A stretch of DNA of 64,000 nt from Elgaria multicarinata webbii (lineage: Eukaryota; Chordata; Lepidosauria; Squamata; Anguidae), in the NCBI RefSeq assembly GCF_023053635.1, contig NC_086175.1:21988740-22052739 (forward strand), given 5' to 3'. The notes beneath the pieces are model-generated. The model saw nothing but the letters and a program-made list of their open reading frames with translations, made no database searches and was not told where the DNA came from. Position numbers and translations under genes: made by a program. Shown piece after piece: positions 12,890 to 25,828 of this stretch (its first letter is position 1; each line of letters opens with the position of its first letter).

Positions 12890-13790
12890 AACAGATAAAA
12901 TCACTCAGAGAATTCTTCCACACTAAAAACACCCCATTCATAAAGCCATAGTAAAAGCAGATAAAACTTCACCCCACTCAACCTAGCACTATAAAATGAA
13001 GACCAAACACGACCACTCTCACTCGCAGAGAAAAAAGACAAATGGGCACAAAAAGCACTCCATGAGAAGCACTACAATATAATACAGAACCTACAAATAA
13101 ACAACAATCATACAAATGGCTCAGAAAGGGTGAGCTATTTCCTGAAACAGAAGGATTCCTAATAGCTCTATAGGATCAAGTTATAGCAATCAAGAACTAC
13201 CAAAAATAAAAGAGAACAATGTAACAACAGACATATGCAGGAAACGACATCAATTCCAAGAAACAATAGACCATGTAACAGGATGATGTAAAATTCTGGC
13301 AGGAGTGTACTATACGGACAGACACAATACAGCTGCAAAAATAATGGCCATCAAATTCAACCTTATCAAACAACCTACACCTTACTATACATACTCACCC
13401 AAAATAATCTTGAAAAATGCAGATCATAAAATATACTGGGACAGAACAATTCATACAGGCAAAACAATACCTTGCAACTGACCAGACATAATGGTCATAG
13501 ACAAAAAAAAAAGGAAAAAACCCCACAAAACTCATCAACATAGCAATACCAAATGACAAAAATGTTGTTGAAAAGGAAGAGGAAAAGAGAGAAAAATATA
13601 CACCACTGGCCATGGAAGTCAAAGAACTATGGAAACAGGAAAAGGTCACAATTATTCCGTTAGTCACATCAGTCACTGACATCACAGAAAAACTTCAGAA
13701 ACTGTGCCTACCAAAATACATCCACACCAACATCTAGAAAGCAGTCATATTCTAAACATGCTCAATTGTCAGGGAATTCCTGAATCTGTA
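12890..13790 (+). mobile_element. Dong/R4-like LINE, C-terminal fragment
   Basis: Broken plus-strand frames give phrases such as YWDRTIHTGKTIPCN, PDIMVID and PLAMEVKELWKQEKVTIIPL, with a zinc-finger-like 'RFQETIDHV..' segment upstream. These resemble the endonuclease-side C-terminus of Dong/R4-class LINEs, which are known in lizards. Many stops and frameshifts are present, so it is a dead copy. It ends in an AC microsatellite at 13792-13818. The class assignment is from memory of the family and is not certain. Confidence 0.55.
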
Positions 13791-13791
13791 A

Positions 13792-13818
13792 AACACACAC
13801 ACACACACACACACACAC
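13792..13818. repeat. (AC)n microsatellite
   Basis: An uninterrupted AC run directly after the LINE fragment. Confidence 0.95.
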
Positions 13819-13890
13819 CACCAGCATGACTTGGCAAAGCCCATCATGTCCATCTAGAAAAACTGCCACCAGCAAGAAAAGAGATATTGA

Positions 13891-13918
13891 TATCATCATC
13901 ATCATCATCATCATCATG
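13891..13918. repeat. (ATC)n microsatellite
   Basis: Nine ATC units. Confidence 0.95.
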
Positions 13919-14127
13919 GTGTTGAAGTACTTCAACTTTTTTAAAGCCAGAAACTGATTGGGAGCCAATACATTATATATCACTGTCTGAGGCTGGAGGG
14001 AATTGCAGTCCAACAACAACTGGAGGGGTGCACATTCCCCACCCCTGGAATTCCCCATCAAGTCCTGGATGAGAAGGTTCCAACTATGGCCAACCACAAA
14101 ATTCCAGGAAGCTCATCCACAGAACGT

Positions 14128-14250
14128 GCAGGGTGAGAGACTTGTGACTTTCCAGATGTCGGACTACAATGACCATGGGTCATGCTGGCTGGGGTGATGG
14201 GAACTGGAGTCCAACCACATCTGGAGGGCCACAGGTTCCCCGCCCTTGCC
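14128..14250. repeat. Palindromic 'ACTCCCAT-type' MITE copy
   Basis: Left CCAGATGTCGGACTACAATG, right TGGAGTCCAACCACATCTGG, ending GGGCCACAGGTTCCCC. A partial copy of the same family lies just before it at about 13988-14045. Confidence 0.75.
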
Positions 14251-14567
14251 TTGTTGTTTGACCCCAGGAGAGCCAGTGCAATTGGGTTTTCTGGGGCTTG
14301 TACCAGTTCATAATCCTTCTGAATCTGCTGTGCAGTTTCCAAGTGGTTTGTCATGGCAGCCCACAGAGATCAACATTACAGATATTGTCAAGGCCTTTAT
14401 TTATGACTCGTTTGGTGGGGATTAACTATGCTTCTCTTTGTGCCTTTAGGAAGGGGTGGATTAAGGTGAAGCATGAGTGGGGAGCGGAATGGGAGCAGGC
14501 AAATAGTGCTAGTGCAGCACCCCTGCAGGGAAAATTGGTTGCAGAGAAAAGGAAATGAAGGCTGCAA

Positions 14568-14645
14568 TAATCCTGTACTCACTTACCTGGGAATAAACCC
14601 CTTTTAAACTGGCGGAATTTACTTCTGAGTAGGCATGAATAGGCT
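14568..14645. repeat. Dispersed 'TTACTTCTGAGTAGGCATG' repeat
   Basis: The block runs from CTCACTTACCTGGGAATAAA to TTCTGAGTAGGCATGAATAG. It is a copy of the family listed at 7478-7565. Confidence 0.6.
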
Positions 14646-14649
14646 TGAG

Positions 14650-17600
14650 ATTCAATGGCACAGTCAATAAACGCGCTTTGGATCAAAAAGAAAATAGGCT
14701 AGCAAAAGACAGCCGAAGAAGCAACTGTAACAGACACAAAAAGGGAAGGGAGAAATGTGCCATCATAAAAGGATTACATTTTAAAAGAAAGCTTTTGTTC
14801 TTGGAAGCCTTGGTTTATCACATCAATGTTCCGATATAGCAATAACATATTCACTTTGATGGGTAACAAAAGGGCATGAGATGTTTTAAATCCAATGTTC
14901 TGGTGCACTTTGCAAAACAACTAATTGCGCTCCAGGCTTTTGATCTACAGTTTGCTACAGTAAAAGTGAGGAGAGCAAAAGGTATAACTGATTGCAACCA
15001 ATTTGCAACTACTGGGGTTCTGCACGGGTTTGATTTAAAAGCGACAGCAAGGGAAGAAATGTACCGTTTCCCTAAATACAATATTAAATAAAATAAAATA
15101 TTCTTAACCACTTGATCTTGCAAAGCAAGCCTAAGCAACACTTTCCTTTTGTAGTGTGATTTCCGCAAATACCATTGGTTTATACTCCTTATTCTTGCCA
15201 AAAAAAAAAAAAAAAAAAAGCTGAAATAAATGGGAGAGGTAGGGCAGGTCTCAAGCAAATTCTCCTCATTCAGATTTGTTTGCAAAAGCATAGTATATTA
15301 ACAGGTCCAAAATCCATTTAGTATAATACGTGTATTAATCCACCTCAATGATCACAATGAATGTGCAAGTTTTCGAAATCTACAGATCTCTTCGTTAAGC
15401 AAAATGTTACAAACTCAAGTTGGCTGAGGACAGGGAATAGGAAGGGGATAAAAAGGTTGTCTGGGTATTGTAGACTCAGGGTGACGACATAGTCAGAGTC
15501 CTAAGATGATAATGTAGGATGCAGTGTTGCAGACATTCATCTTGGGCTCCGCCAGGGGATGTAATGCTTTCTGGTTTTAGTTTAGGCTTTCCCTGGGCCT
15601 TAAATAAATTAATTATACCACTCCATTTTACTGCTCTTTTATTGCTGGACATATATAAAAGCTGTGTTTTTATGCTATGTTTTGATACTGTATTTTAATG
15701 TTGTATGTCAATGGTGTGAGAGATTCTATAATATTCAGCGGTATACAAATGTTGCAAATAAATAAATGTAGTGTCCCTGAAACCAGCAGGAGTCATACCA
15801 ACGCTCATCCTTGTTGTGCCTGTTCCAGCTAGGGATGTATGGATTTTGTATGGCCTGATCTACACCTTGTGTTGAATCATTACAAATGTGAAATAAAAAG
15901 TAGGAAATAACAATGTGGAAGTGGTATATGGAATGTGGATTGTGCCCCAACAGTTATCGGGGCACTTTAATACCACTATAAAGCAGTAATATAGGAGGAG
16001 CACCATCAAAGGCGCATTTTATTGCATGCTCGTTACTGGGCACTCACGGATTTTCTCAGGTCCCTCTCATGATGTCATCTGCCTCCCGCATGCCTTCCAC
16101 CCCTTCTGGCCTTCTTCCTGCGACAAAAAACACCCCAGTAAGCCTGACTTATTTTTTGAGACAGAACTTGCCACTATCTCCTGCTGTGGGCAGGAGAAGC
16201 AGCACGATCAAAACGGCCCACTGAATGGGCCACCGCATGTTGTTTACTTCCTCTTTCCTCTCCCTTAAGAATGAGGAAGTAATGAGGGACAAATGTGTGG
16301 GCTGAGAAGCGATGGTAAGGAAACATGATTTTCCACCGTGTGATGACACTCTAGATCTAGCCCCATTCCATCTTAGTTTCGCAGGGCATCTTTTGTTTCA
16401 TTGTCCATTCATGGATGGAATCGGATATTTTTCAGGGATGTATGAGAATTTTGTTCCACTTGTGCAAGTGTGCATTAGTGCTATTGAGCATTATCTCAAG
16501 TGAAAATTTGCACAAATCCCCCCCAAGTATAACAAACAAACAATTAAACAAAAACTGGTCCACAACTCTGCAGAATCCAGTGGACTTGGAAAAGTCCCAT
16601 CTGCTGCAGAATTCACAGGTCAGATTCATAGAAAACTAATCTCATTCGAATCCGTTGCAGATTTCTCCATCATCATCCCTGGTTCCAGCCAGAAACTAAG
16701 AGCAAAACTACATATTGGTGGAGGAAAGGGTGGGCTTGATCTTGAATGGGTGAGTAAGACCTATTAGCTTTATGATACGCCTATTCCTGGTGGAGACGAA
16801 AACTGCTAGAACTGGTTTGTTAATTCGGATCGACACAGCTGCTGGTATTTCTGGACTCCCCATGGGGGTGTGGCCGTGAGGGACTGTCATGATGAGTGTC
16901 TGCACTTCAACATTTATCATTCCACCACTCAGTCCCTTCATAGGAGACGTGAGATGTATTCACTATACTTGGCCTAGCATCTCCCAGGGTCATCCCAATT
17001 ATCTTAATCAAGTCAGAATATTCACACATTCAAATGAGCTGCAGCTCCCTTGGCCCATACTACATTTCCAGAATAGCCTTCATAGCGCTGCAAATTGCCC
17101 GCCTCTGCTCTCAGAAAGCTCATTTATATTTTCAACAAATCTTTCCCCAGAGTAGGAGTTATACAAGGGCACATAACTGTAGTAAAATCCATTATGTATG
17201 ATACAGCTTCCAAGGAAAAGGCATATTGGGGAGGGGTAGGATGGGATAACCAGGTTACTCAATATTATTAATGATTGTTGTGTTCATAAGTTTGCATCAG
17301 CTTAAAAGAAGTTATTTTATTTTTTTAAAAAAATGGGGTGGGTGTTATTTTGGGTTTTTTTTTTTGGAAAACAAGTTAACAAAGTTGTGGGCAAACTGTT
17401 TTGCCATCTCATTAGAACCCAATTAAAGAGTGAAGCTTATTCTCCACATAGTTTGAGTTTATAAATAAACCCAGCTGTCTCCTAAGCAAATGGAGTTGTC
17501 TTGGCTACCAAGGTTAGCGCAGCAAAAAAGGTTAGACAAGCAAAGAACCAGGCTAGCTCATGTAAATGCAAGATTCCGAATTCCCCTCTATGGAGTCCAA

Positions 17601-18540
17601 TGAGATCGTTAATTGAGATGTCATGTCATCTATTTCTCATCAGAGCTAGCTTCTCATCTTTTGAACTTTGGCCTGCCTTAATAAAGGGTCTATTCTGCCA
17701 GGCTCAGCGGTGTACAGAGAAACACACATTCTTACAGTTGCTTTCATTATCTTCATTTCTTTCATAAGAGTTTTTAGTTACATTTTCTGCTGAAAGGCAC
17801 TCAAAAACGACAATCAGTCAGCAAAAAAAGAACCACCAAACGAAGTCAAGATGATAGCAAAATGGGAAAACCCACAAAAGAACCAACAGCAACATCAGCA
17901 ATAACAGGCTTCAAATACCTTCCTGAATAAGAAGATATTTGGCTGAAGGTGGAAGCTAAAACCAGAGAGGGCTGGACAGATTTTATGTGGTAGGAACAGA
18001 CACTGAGAACGACCTGCCACCCAAATGGTTATGAATACCCTTCTCCTCTAGCACAACTCCCTCTCCCTTTTGACCAAGTATCAGATATGTTCCATAATAA
18101 AGAAAGTACCTCAGAGCATGTGCAGAGTGTCCTTCCATCCCTGCTATGCCACTGCAGCCTGTCCCTGAACACTTTGAAAGAAGGACCAGGGGTTCCTTGT
18201 TGGGCAAATGTCAGAGCTCCCAAGCACCACATGTACCTGTTCCTTTTAGCATGCATGTGAAAGTGTTTGGTTAACCTCTCCACTTTTCTTTCAGAGAAAG
18301 AGCTGCCATGTGCCCCAGCCCTGTTTGCTCCAGATCACACTCCTGATATGGATTCCTGCTTAAAATCCTGCTGCTAGTTGCACAGATGCTGTTTGCAATA
18401 CCACCTGCTGCTCCATTAAATCCTTCGCTCTCTTAAATTTCTTAGTCGAGTAGTCCACGCCATTGCAGTAACTCACATAATACACTACAGCAGTAGCTTA
18501 CAGGAAATGGGGACTGCATTAACAAAAAATTGAAAGCATC
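14650..18540. other. Intergenic stretch without a gene
   Basis: No coding frame with any recognisable protein. It holds an A-run at 15200-15219 and a LINE-tail-like segment at 15690-15772 (AATATTCAGCGGTATACAAA). The block 16010-16062 contains CTCGTTACTGGGCACTCACG and recurs at about 31240-31290, so it is a dispersed repeat. The rest is unremarkable AT-rich DNA. Confidence 0.5.
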
Positions 18541-18547
18541 ATATTGC

Positions 18548-18594
<47 letters not shown>

Positions 18595-18614
18595 TATATA
18601 GCACCATCAATGTA
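18548..18614. repeat. (TTA)n microsatellite plus 'GCACCATCAATGTAC' repeat head
   Basis: A pure TTA run at 18548-18594 is followed by TATATAGCACCATCAATGTA, as at 4820 and 54483. Confidence 0.9.
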
Positions 18615-20540
18615 CTTATTTTACTGCCTTCCAGTTTATACTCTTCACATTGACAGCTGATTGCAATGTGTTAATCAGATCTAAAGCAACACAGCTCTAA
18701 TCTTGATTTGCATATAACACAGACCCCATGGTTTATTTAACCTATGGTTAATCCATGGTTTGTTGCCCTACCAAGAGTTTGTCTGGCAGATGAATCAGTG
18801 AACTGCAGTTTGTTTTATCAATCCCTGGGTTGTTTCCCTCCTCCATCGCCCATTCTCTCTTGGTATCCCAAAGGCCTTTTCAGTGCTGTAGTATTGGCAT
18901 GTAGAGTAGCTGGTTTTGTTTTGTTTTGACCACTCTTGCCAGCCACTTCTGTAGCCTAGTGAAATAATCCAGGAGCAACCCACAACTCTGGCTTCGCACA
19001 TAACGACAACCCATGATTTAAGCAACCCAGAGCTTTCAACCCAACAACAAACGATAGGTTTACTTCCTGAGTTGTTCATGGTTTGGTAGCACACCTGGGT
19101 TTGCACATCACATCAACCCAGAATTCAGCAACCCATGGGTTAAATAATGTTAGATATTTTCAACATCGAGTGTGCAAGAAACTCAGCCTGTCATATGGGA
19201 GGAGTGCAGCAGAGAATCAGCTAGTTAATCAGTTAGAGACATATTTGTATTATGTTGTTTATTTTGACTGGTTAATATCTCTTTAACTGACGATTCTATG
19301 TGTGTCCCATAATGCAATTCTCAGTCTTGCTTCCTGGTTCTAACTGCTCTCTCTGTGACAATTATACTTTCTGATGAGTTAGTAAGACGTTGATAACATT
19401 AGTTTATCTCTCCACTCCTAGTCTATCTATTAATGTTTCGTTTTTGTTCTAAGAATAAACAAATTCATTTTTTTGTTCTCTACTATTAAAGAATTGTTCT
19501 TTAAGAACACACAAATTAACACTTCCGCCAATAAATAAAACCTGTTATCTGTAGATTTATTGTGTTGTTTTATTTTATGGTTTTAAGTTTTGTTTGGTGA
19601 ACCATCCAGAGAGCTTCAGCTAATGGGTGGTATAGGAATGTAATGAATACATTTCAATAGGAGAGTTAAATCTCCTATTTAAGCATGTGTTTAAATCACT
19701 TCCATTGAAATTACTGAAATGTTAAGTGATTCAAAGCCAAATGACACATTATGCTAAATGTGCAGCATGTGGATGAGGGTTAGTCTTTTCTTTTCTCTAG
19801 GGTAAGCACACACAACACTGCACACTGGGAGGGGAGTATTAAACCTGCCCCATGCACACACAATTTGTTTCCCAAAAATTCCCCTCCCCTACAGAGGCGT
19901 TAACAAAAGAAAAAAGCTTCCATTGTTGCCAACATGAGCCTGAAGCGTGCTGCATTTGAGGTCATGTCTGTGCCATCACGTTCAAACACCCAAGTCATCA
20001 CTTGAGGTTGCATTCAACATGTGATAAATTCATATGCATGCATCAACCAGCTCTCAACACAGAACAGGATGGCTATCTCCTATATTTTGTCAGCAAGGGA
20101 AATTAGAAACCATCTTACAAAACGACAAACACTTATAATGTTTGTATTCTGACTTGCCTCTGTGTTGCTCAAGACAGCATGAATATGATTCTCAAGTGAT
20201 TTCCCATGCAGGCACTAAACCAAAGCTACTTGTGGTGAGATTCAACTGTGTTTCTGTATCATCTGTGCTCAGACCAGACCACTTTATGAATTTGGGAAGT
20301 GTACTTCCATCTCTGTTGTTCTGTAAAGATTATTTCAATTCCCCATAGTCATTTATATGGAAACATAATTAATGCCCCAGCTCAAATTGCTGTTAATATG
20401 AACTAGGTTTTTTTTTTAACGTGTTTTGGCAGAGACAGCACCTCACATCTGTGAAGCTTAGATGAATTACTAATCTGAATATATTTTGTTGGAAATGCAA
20501 TACGTGAGACCATAATTGCTCTCATTCTGAATAGTCTTGG
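18615..20540. other. Intergenic stretch without a gene
   Basis: No gene supported. Inverted and direct 'AACCCA(T/G)GG' motifs between 18990 and 19145 resemble another set at 49430-49625 and may mark an old MITE family. A LINE 3' tail motif (CCATCCAGAGAGCTTCAGCT) is at 19600-19650. Confidence 0.45.
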
Positions 20541-20544
20541 CATA

Positions 20545-20925
20545 AAAACACAAGAAGAGCCGTGATGGATCAGACCAAGGGTCCATCTAATCCAGCATTC
20601 TGTTCCACAGTGACCAACCAGATGGTTATGGGAAGCCCACAAGCAGGACATGAGTAGAGCAGCACCCTCCCACTTGTGCTTCCCAGCAATTGGTGTACAT
20701 AGGCATACCGCCTCTGATACTGGAATTAATGTGTCGCCATTAAGACTAGTAGCCATCGATAGGTCTTCACCCTCTATTCATTTGCCTAATTCCCTTTTAA
20801 AGCCACCCAAGTTGGCAACCACCCTGTTTACTTTTAACTATGCACTGGGTGAAGAAGCCCTTCCTTTTGTCTGACCTGCATCCCCCACCATTCAGCTTCA
20901 TTGGATGATCCCAGCTTCTAGCAGG
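20545..20925 (-). mobile_element. CR1-like LINE 3' end
   Basis: The minus-strand reading matches the plus-strand copy at 44440-44862 over its length: GGATCATCCAATGAAGCTGA, a 'KKGFFTQCIVK'-like peptide, the 'VANLGGFKRELG'-like segment and the closing 'TGGATTAGATGGACCCTTGG'. It is truncated at the 5' end and inactive. Confidence 0.8.
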
Positions 20926-21090
20926 GGTGCCCTTCCATGAGGAAGGGTGAGACCCTTGCCTCAGGCAATGGATTGGGAGGGGGTGGACAGCTGTAACTTC
21001 CTGCCTGTTCCTGAGCATCTGCTGGGCCCGGTGCCTTACTCTGAAAGCCCTCAGAGATTGGGAGGCTGCCCTGGAAAGCCCTGCTGGGCC

Positions 21091-21125
21091 TTCTTCTTCT
21101 TCTTCTTCTTCTTCTTCTTCTTCTT

Positions 21126-21184
<59 letters not shown>
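21091..21184. repeat. Compound (TTC)n(TTA)n microsatellite
   Basis: About 21 TTC units pass directly into about 10 TTA units. The same head-to-tail TTC to TTA arrangement occurs at 43543-43634. Confidence 0.95.
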
Positions 21185-21185
<1 letters not shown>

Positions 21186-21189
21186 TAAT

Positions 21190-23925
21190 TATACTTGCGG
21201 GGTAGATGTCAATCACTTTTCTTTACTATCATCATTTTTGAACTGTGCTCATTTCCGTATGGTAGATGTTACACCAGTTCACACTCCTGAAGACAGCTTG
21301 GATCTACATACATATATAGAACGTCATTTTTTGGAGTCATTAAACGTATTGTACGTCTCCGGGCACATGTATTTATTAAAACATTTCTTATCACTGTGTT
21401 GTCCCTAGATATGCACTGATCTGGGCCACACAATATATTTTTAATAGTTTTTTCCTCAAATCCCCCGTCTGCGATTTGTTCTTCCTGCTTCCTGTTTTCT
21501 TCCATTGCCCCTCCTCCGAGAGGGAGAGATGGAGGCAGCCTCCAGCAGGGTTAGGGGATTACTTTCAAGTAAATCCCATTGATTTCAACTGTTTACATCA
21601 CATTCTGGCTTCCCTTTGAGGAAAGCCCATTGAACAGAGAGAGTCTTACTTCAGAGTAAACACATATCGAACAATGCCCATACACATGCAGAGAGCCTCC
21701 AGCAGGGTTAGGGGATTTACTGTAAAGCAAATCCCATTGATTTCAACTGTTTACATCACATGCAGATCATGGAAAGGGGAAGGGAAGTTGTGGCTGCAAA
21801 GAGGAACACAAGGCAAGAAAGAGTTAAAACGGCTGCTACTTTGGGCTGGAAACACAGGAAACACCCCAAGGAAGGTGATTGGCTAAGGGAAAGCATTTGA
21901 AAATAATGGAATGTTTCTTAATGACACAATCAGCCACATTACAGAAAATACAGCTACTTCTATTGGTAAGATCAGAAAATATAACGATAGGAACAGAAAG
22001 TGATAAAACGATAAAAACCAAGCGTTATGTGGCGGCATAAGATGGAAAACACAATTAAAAACATTTATAAGAGGTTTATTCACTTATGTGTAGATCCACT
22101 CCTAGCTGCATATTACCATTTGAGACTCTGTGTTTGCAGCATTGCTGTGTCTATGTTCTATCTATCCTGATTATGTTGACTTCCTTGCATTTAATTGTAT
22201 TGGATGTTTCCCACCTTGTTGTATTTCAAGACACAAATGGTCCTATGTCATCTTGAGACCTTGTGCTTTCACTTGCCACAACAAGTTTAGTTTGGTGTAC
22301 ATGGACCTACATTTTTAGTATATAAAACGAATTCTTATCCTGAGTTTCACCTGCTTTTTGCTACAATTGGGGGTCCATTAATTCATTTGGTGGTTCTTAA
22401 TAAGGGTCCCCTCCTTTTTGCTTCATGCTTTCCTGCTGTGACCACCATGGCTGGAAAATGGCTGGCATGGCTCCACAGATGTGTTGGCAACCCCAATCCA
22501 TCACTCTGAGGGTCAAGTTTTCGTCAAGCTACCCAGACGGTCAACATCGACACCCCAACCCCAAGATCCCTTTCCTGGTCAGTCACTGCCTGCTCAGACC
22601 CCATCAACATACAAGCGAAGTTAGGATTTCTTTTGTCCGAATGTGCATGACTTCACACTTGCTTCCAAAGAACCACATTGGCCATTTTAATGCTGATTCC
22701 CTCTGTTTGGATCTCTCCAAACGGGGAAAATATTCATTGAAATATAAAATCTCTAACATACAACATTTAAAACAATTCAGAGTGCAATTCTACTGATTGC
22801 ACCCTTGCTGCTCTGCCCACTAGGACGCTGGATGCTGCAAAGTTACCATCATCAGAGCTCTTTGCGTCGGCCAATATAATTGCTCTGAAAGAGAATGTTA
22901 AGTTCATCCTTTAAAAAAAAATCTGACTTGTTTTGTAAAGGGAAACTTGTTTCCCTTTGCCAAGGGAAAAACATGTACCAATGAATTTCGTCAGAAAGGG
23001 GCATTGGAACCTACATATTTGAAGCACTTTGTGAATGTCCAATATGGGAATTTTTCCCCGTTATATAATTTTTGCAATTTACTATTAGACCCTATTGAAT
23101 GAAAGTTTTACAGATACTTTTAAATATAAAAACGGACATTCAGAGAGACCTTTGTGTGAGGAACAAGGGGGTTCAGTTCCACCCTCCCCAAAGTGCTATA
23201 ATTATATTACATCGGAATAGGGTGCCTACTCTCTCAATCATTCAATTACATAAGGCAGTCATAATCTCCTCTGCATCTTTTGCTGTCATCTCGATTGACG
23301 TAGGAGACTATTAATCAAAGGAAGATTCAGTGTTCAAAGATGCTGCCTCTGGAACTAAATGGTTTCATCAGAAATAGAGCCTCCCTCCTCCCAATGAGAG
23401 AACCTATTTATGGTGTGAACTGACAGCTTGGGCTTTCATACAAACGCTGCTGTGAACTTTCAGCTTGCCATTTCGGAATGAAAAACAAATACCTGAAAGC
23501 AAACGCCCAAGTTATTGGGTGCTATTTTTTTTCATAAGTCTTAAGAGCTAGAGAGACCTGCAAGTCATCAGACTAGCCCAACGCACACAGGCATATGCAC
23601 ACAGGCACAAGAACATTTATCCAGATATCCCTACAAGATTACCTTCTACGAAGAACATTAGTGCTACTAACTACGGTTTATATTTTTCTTTTTTAAATCT
23701 GATTTAGCATTATTTCTAAATCAGAATAAAGATGCAACATTCTGCCAAGTGATATGCGTCCTATGTTATGTTTGTGTAATATGACTTTTTCTTTCAGGCC
23801 CCACACAACCCCCCAGCTGCATACAGAATGGTTGTCTGCTTGCTTGGGTTTAAACATCATATATAGCAGGCTAGGAATGCAAAGATGTCCCCCCCACCCC
23901 CACCCGGCCTGCTCCTATCCAAAAT
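21190..23925. other. Intergenic stretch without a gene
   Basis: No supported gene. The segment 21530-21605 has a direct partial duplicate at 21690-21760 (both contain CCTCCAGCAGGGTTAGGGGA and CCCATTGATTTCAACTGTTT), a local duplication about 155 bp apart. The remainder is AT-rich and featureless to me. Confidence 0.5.
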
Positions 23926-23928
23926 CTA

Positions 23929-24626
23929 GGGTGACCATATGGAAAAGAGGACAGGGCTCCTGTATTTTTAACAGTTGCATAGAAAAGGGAATTTCAGCGA
24001 AGGAAGATAGATGCTTTTGAACTGTGGTGTTGGAGGAAAATCCTGAGAGTGCCTTCGACTGCAAGAAGATCAAACCAGTCCATACTCCAGGAAATAAAGC
24101 CAGACTGCTCACTTGAGGGAATGGTATTAAAGGCAAAACTGAAGTACTTTGGCCACATAATGAGAAGACAGGATACCCTGGAGAAGAGGCTGATGCTAGG
24201 GAAAGTGGAAGGCAAAAGGAAGAGGGGCCGACCAAGGGCAAGATGGATGGATGATATTCTGCAGGTGACAGACTTGACCTTGGGGAAGCTGGGGGTGGTG
24301 ACAGCCGACAGAAAGCTCTGGCGTGGGCTGGTCCATGAAGTCACGAAGAATCGGAAACGACTGAATGAATAAACAACAACAAAAATCATTTGTATGCATA
24401 AAGCACCTGGTGAAATTCCCTCTTCATCACAACAGTTAAAGCTGCAGAAGCCCTGCCCTCTTTTGTATCCGGACACTCTAGTATAGCTCCTGCAGCTTTA
24501 ACTGTTGTGACGAAGAGGGAATTTCACCAGGTGCTGTATGCATACAAATGACACCTGCTGAAATTCCCTTTTCTATGCAACTGTTAAAGATACAGGAGCC
24601 CTGTCCTCCTTTTCATACCATCACCC
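23929..24626. mobile_element. Palindromic DNA element split by a BovB insertion
   Basis: Outer arms of about 70 bp at 23929-23998 and 24557-24626 are inverted complements (left ACAGGGCTCCTGTATTTTTA, right GATACAGGAGCCCTGTCCTC). An inner palindrome at 24387-24550 has arms starting CATTTGTATGCATAAAGCAC and ending GGTGCTGTATGCATACAAATG-like sequence. Between the left arm and the inner palindrome sits BovB DNA (24010-24380). The simplest reading is a foldback element later interrupted by a LINE. Confidence 0.7.
24010..24380 (+). mobile_element. BovB (RTE-clade) LINE 3' end
   Basis: An open stretch at 24049-24372 reads KLKYFGHIMRRQDTLEKRLM, then GKRKRGRPRARWMDDIL and ends TKNRKRLNE. This is the characteristic C-terminus of BovB/RTE reverse-transcriptase proteins. 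The nucleotide tail GTCACGAAGAATCGGAAACG is the BovB 3' end, shared with Sauria SINEs. It is 5'-truncated, and the remaining C-terminal frame is intact, suggesting a fairly young insertion. Confidence 0.88.
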
Positions 24627-25720
24627 TACAAAATCCTTTGTTCAATCTAGAAGAAAGTGGTGGTTATTATTTACAAGGAAAGGGGAGCACCTAGTGGACT
24701 GAATATTAAGTTGCAACTCTGAAAGGATGCGGAACTGAAGGCAAACTACAACTGCCATTTTTGAAACATTGAAGAAAATAACTATAAATGAGCTGTCCGT
24801 CCTTCTTCAAGAGAAACTGAGAAAAGAAATATCAACAAGGAGTTCTGTGGCACCCTTAAAACCCATTTACAGCATAGTTGTATACATGTCTACTCAGAAA
24901 TAAGTCCCATTGAGTTCAGTGGGGCTTACTCCCAGGAAAATGAGAGTAGACAGAAAAATTATTTATTATTATTTATTTATAATAAAGAGACTTACAGGTC
25001 CCAGCATGTCTAAACATGTATAGGATCACAGCCTTAGTTAATTTGGCATGGAATGACCATGCACTAGAAGGGAGATAGCCATGTTCTGCATTCTCAGGGG
25101 CCACTCAACTGTAATGGTGGCCTGGAATTTTGTTTTGGGTAGGTGACTGATTCTCCTGAATAGGAAAAACTGGCCACACCATAAAAATTTAATTCAGCCA
25201 TCAAAGTGCAATAATAAAATTGCTATAGCCCATTGCCAGCCAATAAAACCATCTTCATCACATACCTGGGGGCATGAATCACTGCTAGTAGGGATGGGTG
25301 AGAAATGTGTTCAGTTTGCATTTTAGTGTGAATTTACCTAATTTTGCACTTTTAAACCAATGCAGCCAGTTATCCTTCAAATTTGCACTTCTCCGGATTT
25401 TGTAATGGAGTTCTCCGTGTGTTTTAAATCTGTATATTAGGGGAAAATGCACACAAAAACACATGTATTCATGAAAATAACATTTAAAATGTAGTATATT
25501 AGGACACTCACTAGCAAAAGATGTGTATATTAAGAAAAAAATGCATACCAAAAAGCATGGATTAGGAGAAATGCACATAAACATGTTTACAAATTGTCAT
25601 GGCAACTTAAAAATACATTCTCCAAATTTGGGAAAATCCTAATTTAAGACTAGAAAAATGAGAAAGTGAGAGGGAACTGAAATGGATAGTTTCATGCATC
25701 CCTAATTGGTAGGTTTCTAT
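24627..25720. other. Intergenic stretch without a gene
   Basis: No supported gene. It contains one copy of the dispersed 'AAGTCCCATTGAGTTCAGTG' repeat at 24873-24935 and A/T-rich DNA. Confidence 0.5.
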
Positions 25721-25724
25721 AATA

Positions 25725-25812
25725 TTTATTTATTTATTTATTTATTTAATTAATTTATTACATTTTTATACCGCCCAATAGCCGAAGCTCTCTGGGCAGT
25801 TCACAAAATATG
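25725..25812 (-). mobile_element. L2/L3-like LINE 3' tail
   Basis: A TTTA run is followed by TATACCGCCCAATAGCCGAA and GCTCTCTGGGCAGTTCACAA, the reverse complement of the tail on the copy at 51792-52491. Confidence 0.8.
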
Positions 25813-25828
25813 GAAGAGAAACAGTCTT

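Noticed and set aside
20947-21408. A protein-like frame with a long Phe/Leu run
   Set aside because: The run is the translation of the TTC/TTA microsatellite.
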